Assembly (NCBI GenBank): GCA_006384855.1
Contig: VCJN01000871.1
Span: 24,673-88,672 of the forward strand
Direction: 5' to 3'
DNA: 64,000 nt
Origin: Tetraselmis striata
Taxonomy: Eukaryota > Chlorophyta > Chlorodendrophyceae > Chlorodendrales > Chlorodendraceae
Shown: one piece after another, positions 36,621 through 47,937 of the stretch
Position numbering within the stretch: the first letter of the stretch is position 1
Layout of the letters: every line of letters begins with the position of its first letter
Position numbers and translations under genes: made by a program
Notes under the pieces: generated by a model
What the model saw: only the letters and a program-made list of their open reading frames with translations
Told to the model about the DNA's origin: nothing
Databases searched by the model: none

Positions 36621-38619
36621 AAAACCACACTTGTTTTGCTTGCCAAACATCACATGCTGCTGCAACTACCTTAACCAACAAGAATAGTTGGGCCATTACA
36701 TAGCGAACGGGGCACGCGCCCTTCCAAACATTGTGGCCATTCGCAATTGACCCCCGCACCACAATTAACGTTATTATTTTTTGAATACGGCAGTTTATAT
36801 CGTAAGGATGGAATGAATATACATACTATCGCATGACCACACCCCTTTCATAATATTTGTGGCTTACCTTTTACGCACTTACAGAAAATATATATGCTTA
36901 TGCATACGCCTTAATCGCTATCTTACTTTAGGTAACAACAAAGGGACACTTCCGACGGCACTGCGCCTATAATACCAAAGTTTCACGATATACCCACGCC
37001 AAGTATGGAACCTATGCCCAGTAAGAACTTTTTTCGCATTAATACGCTTTGACAATATGACGCTGCTTTATACAAAATGGTTCTTAGATCACGCTCAGAC
37101 CACACTATGCATACCACTCTCCGTCACCTGCCCGCCCAAGCCGCCGTCACTCACTACCATACATAGCAAACCACTGACCCCCGCCCACACCTGGAAGCCC
37201 GTGCTCGACATATTATATTGCAATAAAAAGCTCTTAGAATGAGGCCGATGCCCGGTCTCGTCGTCCGGATTTACGCCAATACTTAACAAAACACGACATT
37301 CAACTTCTTGACACAGACCTACCAACACGTTGCCCGATCTTCTCTCGTATTCACCATGCACTACTTCCACGTTCAAGTGAATCCCGAATTGATAATCGGC
37401 CATTCGCCACAACTATACCACCGAAGCAAACTACGACTATTGTAACCGTATTCGCAATCACGTAATAGAATTCCAGCAACGGGTTATGCTGGATAGTATA
37501 TATGCCTGCCCGCCTCGGACAAATCTTGTCTTGATTTGGTCATTCCGGAAGTACTGTACCCACGCTGCCGGCCACCTTGCTTGATGCCGCACTACTATTT
37601 GGAAAACATATGGTGACCCATTATGCGCAATAGGGCTTGCCCACAGACTTGCCTACCTGCCAACCTGCGATAATTTTCATAACAACCTATAGGCCCCGTG
37701 TCTCCCGTACATCCACACATCTGCCCCTAGGTATTTTTTCCCATAAAATTTGTTATCACTGGCCTGCCGCCATCTGCGAAATATCTTTGCCGCTACACCC
37801 ACACTTGTATACACATTTACAATACAAACCCACTTAATCCCTTGTCGTATCCACCTAGACGCTCCTCGGCTTGTGCGTTTTCTTATTTACAATATTTTCC
37901 GCCCCCACGACCTTTGTCGCATAATAATGGAAGACAGCACTCCCCGCTTCACCTCGGTTATGACAAAACATGATCCGCTCGTGCTCGTTACATAATGACG
38001 CCTGGCAAAATAACTTCTCCCTCGTCGGTTTCTACCAATCCGCAACTACATGCACTCCGCTTGACGCCCGCTACGGCACAAACCCGCTCACACCCGCTAA
38101 CTTCTTATAACATCAACACGTGGACTCTGCGGATTACATTGACATCGCCAAAATACCAGATGCAGAAATACATAACTAAAAGTTAGAACTCGCCAATACC
38201 TGAGTATTAAGCATATGTAGCATATGCCAACCGTTAAACTCGCCCCAGTACAGCATGGATATCAACGTCACACATATTGCTTCGCAGTCAGCTTGTCAAA
38301 TTCCGCCTGCCAACTCCGCTTGCCTTTTGCTATGGCAACGTCACACATATTGCTTTGCAGTCAGCTTGCCAAGTCCGCCTGCCAACTCCTGCCAACTCCG
38401 CTTGCCTTTTACTATGCACTGCCATCCCGTATTCCACGATTCCTGGGGGCCATATGCTAACCTGAAATTTCGTAGTGATATGCTCCATGGTTATGCCCGA
38501 CACAATCTTGTCCCTGTGGTTATGCTTACGCACACTGATCATCGTGCCCTGTCCGCCAAATACCCCGCCCGCTTCCCTTGCGTATCCCATGGGTCTACTT
38601 TTTTTGGGCCGGGATGGAA

Positions 38620-38982
38620 TGTTAGGGTTACCACCATAACCCTACCTGCATACCTATATCCGCACACCTATACAGTCATACTCGTACCACTCACTTCCTT
38701 ATATTAAACGCAACTACTACATGCAACTAAGCTGCTGATCCGCCCACACACATATGCCGCGTGCTTGCCACACGTCATGCCCTCGTCAGCCGTTATGCCC
38801 CGATGACTCCCTAATGACTCCAAGCCTAGATTGCATATCCAAGCCTAATGTCTGCATGCGAACGGCTGCCAAGCCGATAGTTGTATAAAGCCGTGTACAC
38901 CTCGGTACACTGTAACAAGATCCTTTGCTGCAAACCTCTTCCTTGTCTATGCTATGCTAAAGTCTCTCACCTAAAGCTTACA
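38620..38982 (+). repeat. 3' LTR (363 bp)
   Basis: Near-identical to the 5' LTR, same length, followed directly by the second TGTTT target duplication. Confidence 0.95.
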
Positions 38983-38987
38983 TGTTT

Positions 38988-39326
38988 TGTCCCAGCTTGG
39001 ACATAGTTTCAGTAGCCCCCGACGCCACAAACTACTTGTACCCATCACGTTCCCCTCGCACTTATGTCTTGTCCCAGCTTGGACAGAGTTTCAGCCCCCG
39101 AAGGAATAAACTACTTGCAACCATCACGTTTCCTGCATTCTTTTGATTTGCCCATGCTTGGACGGATTTGTTTTCCCGACTTGGCACAAATGATCCATGT
39201 TCCCTATCAATCATTACTACTCGGCATTCATGTTACCTATCAGTCCCACTGCTGACCCCAAACCAGAATCTAGACCTAACCACAATGCACCGCGTGTCTC
39301 GGTGCAAAATATGTTGCTTTAACGTA
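38988..39326 (+). repeat. 3' subterminal region and decayed right end of element copy 2
   Basis: Aligns with 55,019-55,328: tandem blocks of TTTTGTCCCAGCTTGGACA followed by GTTTCAG and an ACTACTTG-CCATCACG segment, then CTAACCACAATGCACCGCGTG and GTGCAAAATATGTTGC. The last ten bases correspond to the terminal repeat of the giant element with several mismatches. Only 132 bp separate it from the left end of the giant element at 39,459. Confidence 0.8.
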
Positions 39327-39458
39327 GGCACGTCATTGCGACTTCTCAGCCTAGCAGTAAGTCTGGCGATTACACGGTAGGTACGAGGATTACACGCCCA
39401 TTCCCTGGGAAAATCGCGATTACGTGCCGTTACGGTGTAATTACGAGAAATCCGGGAG

Positions 39459-39485
39459 AACAGTAATGTAACCTATTTTGCACCG
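39459..39485 (+). repeat. Left terminal inverted repeat of the giant element
   Basis: 27 bp; matches the reverse complement of 55,302-55,328 except at two positions. A nearby internal direct repeat of ATTTTGCACCG (about 39,475 and 39,493) extends the terminal pattern. Confidence 0.85.
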
Positions 39486-39709
39486 TGGAATTCATTTTGC
39501 ACCGTAGGGTTTTTTTATACCCTAGTTCCCGGGTCTACTATCAGTACTTAAGACTCACTGGTGATGTAGCTTGGGTTTGTAGACCTTGGGTGCAGTGCAA
39601 CATTCATCAGCATGAAGGCCAGCCGCGACGCATATCCAATGTTGGTTTTGGAGCATTTTGTCCAAAATGGGACAAGATGAGGCAATGAAATCAATATTTA
39701 TTATGATTA

Positions 39710-39714
39710 TTACA
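39710..39714 (-). promoter_or_regulatory. TGTAA polyadenylation signal of the DUF7869-type gene
   Basis: TGTAA on the minus strand about 38 bases after the stop codon at 39,752, in AT-rich sequence just inside the left end of the element. Confidence 0.6.
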
Positions 39715-39751
39715 TCCTGCGGCTAGCTAGCCACAAGACGTTGCTGATAGT

Positions 39752-42700
39752 TTATTCGTTGAGCATCTCCAACTCAAGCAAGTCCTTCTTCGTGGCTGCG
39801 TTAAACTTGACGACTCCGCCGGGTTTGCGTTGCGCTGGGGTGGTTGACATGACGTGGACGCAGTTGTTTCGTGGCTGGCTGATTTGCCACCCAGTTTGCG
39901 CATATGTCTTCACGACTTGGACGCTTTTACCGTACCACTTCTTTCTGCCCATTGTGCCGTCCTCGTTGAACACCTCTCGACTTCCCGACGCGTCGTGGAT
40001 GGCCTTTGCGTACGATAGGGGGACGGCTTCAACAAGCTTCCAAGGAAGCGTCAGGCACTTCTCCCAGCTTTTGTTAACTGGCTTCTTCCCTCCTTTTGTC
40101 TGCGCGTACAACCATAGGGGCATGAGGGGTTTGCCCTTTGCATCGGCATGGAAGGGCTCGTATACGGCCACGGTCAACGTGTCTTCGGTAGTCTCGCGCG
40201 ACTTCACAAGCCCGATGACGAATCTCGACTCCCAATCACCAAGAGTTTCGGGACACTTGTCTTCCTCATGCACCTAACGATGGCCAAGACCGCGAGCTAT
40301 GTTAGTCCCGAGCGAGACACCACGCCATTTTTGTCCCAGTTGGGACAAAATAACAAGCAAGGTAGATGAACCAAATTGTTTTGTCCCGTAAAGGACAAAA
40401 ATGACAAACAATGGGACTCACATCGCAGACGTCGATGACAACGAGGTTCGAGCCCTTTGCATCGCTGGGCGATGTGTTGTCATGAAGCCTCTCCTTGGCG
40501 CCGGCGTGAACTCCCCGGAAGGCGTTGTCATCTTGAAGCATTTGAGCACGAACCTCGGCTTCAACGCGAGCGGCTTCGGCATTGTTGAGGTCTGCGTTGG
40601 TAGCCATCGTGTGACGTGCCTCGGTGGGCGCGGTCTGCCCGTGCTCGCGCAAGAAGTCGTCAACTTCCTCTTTCCGTTGCGGCCAGAACCCGGAGAAAGC
40701 TGCCGAAGGAGCAGTTTGCATCTCATCCAAGTCGTCGAGCAGATTCTTCCAGCTCTGGCGCTCGACTGGGGAGAAGTGCCACTGGACCGCCAGGTCCGTG
40801 ATGTACGACCTGACCTTCTTGAAATCATCCAAGTACCTCTGGACCTTCACCGCGTCGGCCTTCTTTTTGTCGCGGAAGCGTACAAAAGGGGCCGGCCCGC
40901 ACGATTCTCGGGCGTCCTAGTTGGCGCGCTCTTCAAGATCTGCACGGGCTCAGAAAGCGGTGTGTTGGACCACAAGGCGGTGCGCAACGAGCCGCCAGAC
41001 GCGGCGGCGTCGTCACGGGTGAACTCGAATTTGTGCGGCTTACTGATGTCCTGAATGTGGTCTTGGAAATGGGGCCTTAACCACTCAGAGAAGTCGAGGG
41101 AGAATGAGAGCTCAGCAATCTCCGGAGTGGGCGAGAATGCCTTCGCCACCAAGTCAAGAAAGGCCTCGATTGTGTAGGCGGAGCTGCGAGATAGCGCAAG
41201 ACTGATGCGGCTGAAGATCTGGTCAACCCGTTCGTGAGTGTGCCCGACAGGCAAGAAGACCAAATGAATGACGTCGCAGATGCCGATAGACACAAGCCAA
41301 TTGCAGAGGGCCGCCACGTTCCTATTCTTGTTCTCCCTGACGGTGTTCACTGTGAGATTCAGATGTGACATACGGGTGACGAAGCACTACTACTAGCGAC
41401 TATTCTTCATCCGTGAAGGCTGCTGCTGGTGGCGGCACGTCCATCCAGTTACGTGCGAGTACATCCGGCGTTATTGCCTGCGGGCGATAAATCTTTTTTG
41501 TCATCATTTTGGAAGTCGTACTAGCCCGGTGAAGTGTTACATGGCACTGACGTATAAGGTACAAGGTTGTCCGTGTAGTACCGGGTAGTACGCGATATAT
41601 TTATTAAGCCGGTACCGGGTATCTAGTACGAAACCGGGCGCGATGACGAGTCGTCCTGTGGATAACTACGACTATTAGTACATGGGAGCGCAAATCGCAG
41701 CCGTACGTATTTGGTAACACTGGGGAATTTTGTGTACAATATAGCTAGTACTGCTGAACGGGCCTGCCAGCCGTCCGATCAAAGGTCATCAGATGGGCGG
41801 TTTGGCTGCCATGTTTTGCCAAAGAGTGCTCACGTTACATAAATATTCGCGAGGGGGAGGGCGGGGGCAGGCAGCGGTTTGCCGAAGAATGTTTGAATTA
41901 CAATATTCGCGACAGCTGCCGTCGGGGCATGTGGCGGGGGGCGGGGGGGGGGGGGGGGGGGAGGCGGGCGGGCGTGGTCCCCCCCCCCCCCCCCCCCCCC
42001 CCCCGCCGCCCGCCGCTCCCGCCGGGGGAGTGAGGGGAGGGGGGTAAGGGGGCGGGGGCTACTGCTTGTTCTTGTTCTTGCGTGCCCGGGGGACCCTCCG
42101 CTTCGACGATCTCGCTGCCTCCGCCTCCGCCTGCGCCTCCGACTCCGCCTCCGACTCCGCGACCGTCAGTTTCTTACCTCGGCGCTTCTTCACTGGCCTC
42201 TTCCGCTTCTTGTCATCCGTCAGTGTCTTCACCACCCCGGGAGGCTGTGCCGTCGACGACGCCGCCATGAGCTTCCTTACCTTGGCGTCGGGACGCCCCC
42301 TGTGCCCAGACGCCCACAACAAGGCACAATCGTTTCGCCTTTAAGCGGCTGAGGATGCGGCCTCCTCGGCCACCACGAGTTGCGCCGCTGGCACTGTGGA
42401 AGCCTTGGCGTTGAGGTGGGCCTTACGGCGCTCCCGGACGAACCTGCGCGCGGCACAAGTTAGCCACGAGTGGGTGCGTGCTAATGTGAAGGGTGGAGTG
42501 CTTGGTTGCGCGCCCACCTTGTCACGCGTTTCCTCATGTCTTTCTCGTCCTCCTCGATGCCGGCGGCGCGGACACGCGAGACAACAAGGCTCGCCGCCCA
42601 CTTTTGCCCGGGGGGCGAGGTCTGCCATGGCGCTGTGAGCGGTGAAGGGTTGCGGAGTGCATTGGCGGTGCATAGAATAGCGTGTTGCTGGGGTTTTGGC

Positions 42701-43936
42701 TGCATCGGACGCCGTATTCCCATCAATCCGGCACGGAATGTCCGGTTTTCACACATTTGTGTGTTAATATAGTGTGAATATTACGCGTCTTTTACGCCGG
42801 GTGGATGGGCATCCGGCGTCCGATGCACCCCAATTATTTGCAGCACGCTACTCTACGCACCCCCAACGCACTCCGCAAGCCCCGCCTCCATCCGCGTCGG
42901 AAGCGATAGTAAGTGTTGTTGTGTGCGCACATCGTGACAACATTACACGGTGGCAATTGCAATTAGCGGTGGATAATGTGAAGGCGTTTTCGAAATCGAC
43001 AGAGAATGGGGCGGGGGTTGCGGAGTGCATTGGCGGTGCATAGAATAGCGTGTTCCTGGGGTTCTGGCTGCATCGGACGCCGTATTCCCACCCATCCGGC
43101 ACGGAATGTCCGGTTTTCACACATTTGTGTGTTAATATAGTGTGAATATTACGCGTCTTTTACGCCGGGTGGATGGGCATCCGGCGTCCGATGCACCCCG
43201 AATCTCACCAACACGCTACTCTACGCACCCCCAACGCACTCCGCAAGCCCCGCCTCTTTCCGCGCAGGTCCTACGTTCCATTGTATGTATATACATACGT
43301 ACATGTACTGCTCCGAAACCAGCCCAAACTTAATGAGTGCACAAGTGTAAATGGGGGGGGGGGGGGGGGGGATGTGGCGGCGGGGCATCCACTCACACAT
43401 ACCCCGGCGATGCATGACAGATATTACATGCCGTGGCGGGTCGGCGGGCCGACCCGGCGGGCCGACCCGGCGGGGGGGGGGGGGGGGGGCGTCTATTCAA
43501 CTACACGTGCGACAGTGTCGTTTCGTGGAGCAGTATATGTGCCCGGCCTCATTTATACCGCCCCCTACCTGCGCTGCATGGTCCACCCCTACGAATTACT
43601 TAGCACAAACCGCCATTACTTAATAGGAACCTAGCACAGCCAGGCTTATATGCCCGCTTTGCCGATCAACTTCTACGCACTTTCCGTCCCTCAACCGCCG
43701 GACATGGGGGTTAAGCCGCCAGCCTCGGCAGTTGCTTAGCCAGACTTGGCATCCCGTACCGTGTCCATGGCTTCGCAGCTCTGTCGCCGGCACACGCCGA
43801 GTCCGGCGCTTGATGCCGCGGGGTTGCGCACGCATGCACGCACGGTAATACGCCGCCGACCCCGCCACGCTTACTTCCACCATCTTCGCCAGCCGCAGCT
43901 TCGCACGCCGTTCCGCCGACATACGAAACGCACGAA

Positions 43937-43969
<33 letters not shown>

Positions 43970-46900
43970 TCCCCGCGTCATGTATAATATATTCGAGGCG
44001 ACTATGCGGGGCGCAGCACACGCCGCGGCGTGGGTCGGCGGAGCGGCATGCGGCGGGAGCCCTAATGGCCGGGCAGTATCCACACCCACACAAGCACCGC
44101 CGCTCACCTCCGACGCGGATGAACCACCTCCCAAAGGAAACATGCCGGTTGGTGGTAAGCGCAGCAGGCGTAGGGTGCCGGCGCCGGTACCGGTGCGACG
44201 GAGCTGTCGCGTCAGGAACCGCATCGCATGTGGAGCAACACATGGCGGTGCCGGCCCCACCTATGTCTAGGGCCACCTCCTCACAACACCCCGCCACGAC
44301 GGCGTCGGCCACCGCCGACGGCGCCGTTGCGGGGGGGGACGCCCTGCCAGGCGACGATGATGCGCCTGGTGCGCCGCGTCAGGAGGCGGAGGAGGCCGTG
44401 GTCGAGGCGACTGATCGGGCTGAGGGGGTTGTCGATGCGAGCGAGGCGTGGTTATGAGCATGCGTTGTCCATCTGGATTCTGATGTACGGAATCTTTCTA
44501 CCACGGTGTTGAATTTCCTGCATCGCAGACCATATTTCATCAGTCCATGGCTACCGGACAACCACGGCGAACCTATCGGGAGGCTAACGAGCTCACCTTC
44601 ATGATCGTTATCCATATTAGAGTGCACGTCGTGGACGAATCGTGGGGGATGGTGTTGGTGTAGTAGTAGATGTCGTCCGGGCGGTATCCGTCGTACTTCA
44701 CACAGGTAAGGTGGTACTTGAGGAGCATGTTGGGCTTCACAGTCTTGGGGATGCGAACCCGGTGAGGCAGCAGGGTCTTCGCGGAGTCCATGCTATCAAT
44801 TTCGAAGAAGAAGAAGTTTCCATGGCCAAGGCGCGACTGGAAGACGGCGTTGTTCAGATCCCTTCGTTCCTGGCGCACTCTCTCGAGGTGTACCTTCTAC
44901 TCAGCTCTGACCTGACGCCTCACCAGTTGCTGATGTTGACGGTGCACTTGACGTCACACCGGTTCCCCGGGTACTCTCTAAATGAAATCCTCCCGGGGTT
45001 TAAGCTGTGTATAGCGGGGTCACAATCCTAAGATGCAACTACCGAAACGAGCGCGAATTGTGATTAGTATCCGGTTGATACAGTCAAATATAACGTCATT
45101 TGATGAAAACTCAGAGCCCACGTGACCACCCGTCTCGCCAACCCATCCCGCCCCACCGATGCCAATCGAACACACCGGCCGGCACCATCACGCGCATACC
45201 GCGGTAGCAGCGCGCTAACATAGGCATATGGTGGCGTTCAGGTGCCTCGTCTTGTGTGTCTCGGGCAGGGATGGGGCTGGCGGCGGGATGATGAGGGAGG
45301 AGCGCGAGCGGTCACGTGCTAATATTACGCACGTAGCGCGTGCCACGTCGCCAAAAAGAGTTGCCAGCTATACATCTCGGATTTGAGACCCGTTTTCGGT
45401 CTTCAGAAACGAGTACCTACGCGAACCGGTGTGGTTCCTCTGGCGTCATGTCCTTTGTGCAAATCTCGCGAGCTTGGTCTCTGAGTGCTTTGCCCGCCGC
45501 GCATATGGGACAGTGGCTGAATCGCTTCACCTTCGGCGTGGTGACATCCGGGAAGTCTTCCTTCCAAGTCCGGCGGAAAGTGTCGAACGATGCGAGCTTC
45601 ACTTCGCTCTCGGTAGCCAAATCTACAAAGGGGCAGGGGCATGATAGGTCGGTATACAAATAAGAACTCATAATGCGAGACAGAAAAGTTCGGTCTAAAG
45701 TGGGTCGAAATAATTATATCGATAGTGGGTGAATAATTATGTAATCAGCAGGGCGAAACAATCTGTCATCAGTGTGACGAAACGGTATGTCAATAGTGGG
45801 ACAAAACCGTCTCTTAGCAGTGGGACAAGACGTTCTCTCTGCAGTGGGACGATATCGGCTAATTATGTGGGACGAATACTTTTGTGGTCGGTGGGACGAA
45901 ACGGTATGCCATGAGCGGTGCGAAACGTTATGTCATCAGTGGGACGAAATCGGTCCGGCGTCGGTGGGACTAAACGTTCTAGCGATAGCGGGACTAAACG
46001 GTTTGTAAATAGAGGGACGAAACGGTTTGTCATCAGCGAGACAAAACGACCTGTCGTCAGTGGGACGAAACGGTTTGTCATCCGCGGGACAAAACGGTCT
46101 GTCATCAGTGGGACGAAACGGTTTGTCATCAGCGGGACAAAACGGTCTGTAATTAGCGGGACAAAACGGTTTGTCATCAGTGGGACGAAACGGTTTGTCA
46201 TCAGCGGGACAAAACGGTTTGTCATCAGTGGGACGAAACGGCTTGTCATCAGCGGGACAAAACGGTTTGTCATCAGCGGGACAAAACGGTCTGTCATCAG
46301 CGGGACGAAACGGTTTGTCATCAACGGGACGAAACGGTCTGTCATTAGTGGGACGAAACGGTTTGTCATCAGCGGGACAAAAACGGTATGTAATTAGCGG
46401 GACAAAACGGTTTGTCATCAGCGGGACAAAACGGTTTGTCATCAGCGGGACGAAACGGTTTGTCCTCAGTGGGACGAAACGGTTTGTCATCAGCGGGACG
46501 AAACGGTCTGTCGTCAGCGGGACAAAACGGTATGTCATCAGTGGAACAAAATGGGCCTCACCACGGAGAATGGCGTTGTCGTCTTTGGCCCACGACTTGT
46601 AGTAGTAGTAGACGCAAATCTTGGTCATCCAGGGAGGTAGGTGCTTCTTGAAGGTCTCGCTGTTTCCGTCATGAAAAGGCATGATCTCGACGTGACCGAG
46701 GTCATCCGAGAAGAAGTGCTCGAGAAACATGCGCACATGCTCCCCCGGTCCGGTTTGTCTGCTCTCGTATTGCTTGCGCTGCCTGATGTACGTGGGTTCG
46801 TTATCCACCACCGACCGCTAGATCACGAGACGTCTGTGTTTCGAGACCTGATGCAAGGCCTCCCACGCACGCCCACACGTGTAGATGGGGCCCCGATGGT

Positions 46901-47387
46901 CGAAAGAGCGCAAGTAGCCACCGTGATCAAACATGTAATCGAACTTGTCGGATGCCGACTCGTAGCCACCCCTGAGAACCTGCGCGAGCCGGTCAAAGGA
47001 GCGGTTCTGATTGCCAGAGTATACGGTCAACGCACGGTCCAACACGGCATCAACGCGGGCCTCTCGGCACTGTGTGTATAGCTTGTGCACGCACTTGCGC
47101 GAACAGCATGGCGACTGCTCGCTAGCCTCCTTGGCGAGCATGAGGCGGATACAATCGCGAGAGGTGCGCTTGCTGATCAGAGACGAGACCTTGCCATTAT
47201 CGCTTTCGGCGACCTCATCGGAGCCCTTGCCCCACGTGTACTTCCTTTTCTCAGGCTCCTTACGATCACTCGCACGCGCGTCGCACTCACACGAGTACCC
47301 GCTGCGGCACAAACACGGCGGTAATGTAACTGTAGTGTCCGACGCGCCGGATCCTGGAGAAGAGGCCATGCTTTCGACCGCCGCCAT
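39752..47387 (-). CDS. DUF7869-type transposon protein gene, probably disabled
   Basis: Predicted exons in coding order: 47,387-46,563; 45,622-45,421; 44,896-44,597; 41,386-40,422; 40,273-39,752. The N-terminal part has a Cys pair region (CRSGYSCEC, CCSRKCVHKL). Exon 2 has FDTFRRTWKEDFPDV and the Cys pair SHCPICAAGKAL. Exon 3 has IDSMDSAKTLLPH and ends IPHDSSTTCTL. Exon 4 has VRENKNRNVAALCNWL then FLPVGHTHERVDQIFSRIS. This order is typical of DUF7869 proteins, common in eukaryotic transposons, whose Asp/His residues suggest a nuclease-like fold (inference). Defects: TAG at about 46,813, a frame change between about 40,880 and 40,920, and a phase conflict at the exon 2/3 junction. The first two could be removed by GT...AG segments of 30 and 29 bases, which would be unusually short introns. 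Intron 3 is 3.2 kb and carries insertions. Confidence 0.75.
41943..42004. repeat. G19 run followed by a C26 run
   Basis: G at 41,943-41,961 and C at 41,979-42,004 separated by a GC-rich spacer; on one strand these could pair as a hairpin. Lies in intron 3 of the DUF7869-type gene. Confidence 0.9.
42061..42640 (-). CDS. Hypothetical basic, Lys/Arg-rich protein nested in intron 3 of the DUF7869-type gene
   Basis: Three minus-strand stretches look like exons. About 42,640-42,521 encodes a segment ending AAGIEEDEKDMRKRVTR before GTGGGC. About 42,450-42,370 follows an acceptor (GCGCGCAG) with VRERRKAHLNAKAS. About 42,301-42,061, after CTGGGCACAG, encodes GRPDAKVRKLMAAS and a tail of alternating Glu/Ala (AESEAESEAQAEAEA) between Lys-rich blocks (KKRKRPVKKRRGKK, RARKNKNKQ), ending in TAG. 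The Lys/Arg blocks suggest nuclear targeting. It lies on the same strand as the host gene, and the 5' part runs into a foldback repeat. No family recognised; it may be cargo of a separate insertion. Confidence 0.35.
42647..42883. repeat. Foldback repeat, first copy
   Basis: About 237 bp with arms of about 88 bp that are imperfect reverse complements. The left arm begins GGGTTGCGGAGTGCATTGG, the right arm ends CCAACGCACTCCGCAAGCCC, and the inner part of each arm reads GCATCGGACGCCG or its complement. The AT-richer loop has TTTTCACACATTTGTGTG. Confidence 0.88.
43013..43252. repeat. Foldback repeat, second copy
   Basis: Nearly identical to 42,647-42,883, same orientation, 130 bp further on. The loop and much of both arms are unchanged. 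Confidence 0.88.
43253..44590. other. Rest of the long intron 3: homopolymers and competing frames, no gene assigned
   Basis: G runs at 43,353-43,371 and about 43,473-43,489 and a C31 run at 43,938-43,968. Frames on both strands are open across 43,620-44,460. A plus-strand stretch with PPPKGNMPVGGKRSRRR (about 44,125-44,180) and an Ala/Glu-rich end (about 44,380-44,457) looks mildly coding-like, but neither strand gives a coherent exon set. Confidence 0.4.
45725..46560. repeat. 24-bp minisatellite array 3, intron 1 of the DUF7869-type gene
   Basis: About 34 units, the longest array here. Units alternate between GGGACGAAACGG and GGGACAAAACGG cores, most followed by TTTGTCATCAGY; the left third is more diverged. 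Absolute orientation is the same as in arrays 4 and 5, so it is antisense to its own gene. Confidence 0.95.
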
Positions 47388-47937
47388 GCTCCAGCGTGGG
47401 GCGAGTGGGGGAGGGGGGGGGGGGTGAAGGACTGTGATCTGTGGTGAGGAAGAGTGACGGCCGATGACCGTTCTCGGACGCGCCGTTGACCGGGGTGCAT
47501 AATATCCAGCTACGGGTCAAAATAATTGAACCTGATGACTCAAATACCGTATTATTTCGTGTTTCCTTCGTATGTCGGTAATAGTTCTATACTAGTAAGT
47601 ACACCCGAATCCAGTCCAAGGAATATATCATCCCATGAAGGAATATTATTGCCACGCCACTGTACTCTCGTACCGTTATGACTCTCGAGTAGGGAATATT
47701 TTATCTTCCTGTAATAGCAATATATAGTCGCAGTAGTTAGCCCTGTATATTCGTCGCGGTGCAAAATACATGAACATGATGACGACGACGAGGTACACTA
47801 TAGTGTGCGCACGCGCGCCGTTGGTCCAGCAGGGGTCAGAGCGGCGGCAGACAGAAACCACGTCATTTCCACCTCTCCCTCACCGCTTCCCACCAAGAAA
47901 CCCGCTCATCTACCGCGTCAACCTACCTACCGCCAGT
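47388..47937. promoter_or_regulatory. Divergent intergenic region between the two transposon genes
   Basis: 550 bp between the start codons of two genes transcribed away from each other. It holds a G-rich tract at 47,409-47,423 and an AT-rich centre (about 47,520-47,780) with several TATA-like strings (GTATATTCG, AATATATAG). A bidirectional promoter is inferred from geometry; no specific element can be proven. Confidence 0.45.

Larger units (their letters stand above)
31834..38982 (+). mobile_element. Ty3/Gypsy-type LTR retrotransposon, full length but coding-defective
   Basis: 7,149 bp bounded by two 363-bp LTRs starting TGTTAGGG and ending CTTACA. Both flanks carry the duplication TGTTT (31,829-31,833 and 38,983-38,987), and the empty site is visible at 55,013-55,022. 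A possible primer-binding region (TGGTTTCGCTGAGCT) starts 1-2 bases after the left LTR, and a purine-rich tract (GGGCCGGGATGGAA) ends at the right LTR. Internally, unassigned ORFs at 32,247-32,555 and 32,784-33,176 occupy the gag position and reverse transcriptase remnants lie at 36,309-36,620. Between are short broken frames. A 1,345-bp TA element is nested at 33,541-34,885. It inserted into the 3' flank of element copy 2. Confidence 0.92.

Noticed and set aside
45725..46560. CRISPR array
   Set aside because: Units are directly contiguous with no unique spacers, and the context is eukaryotic with introns.
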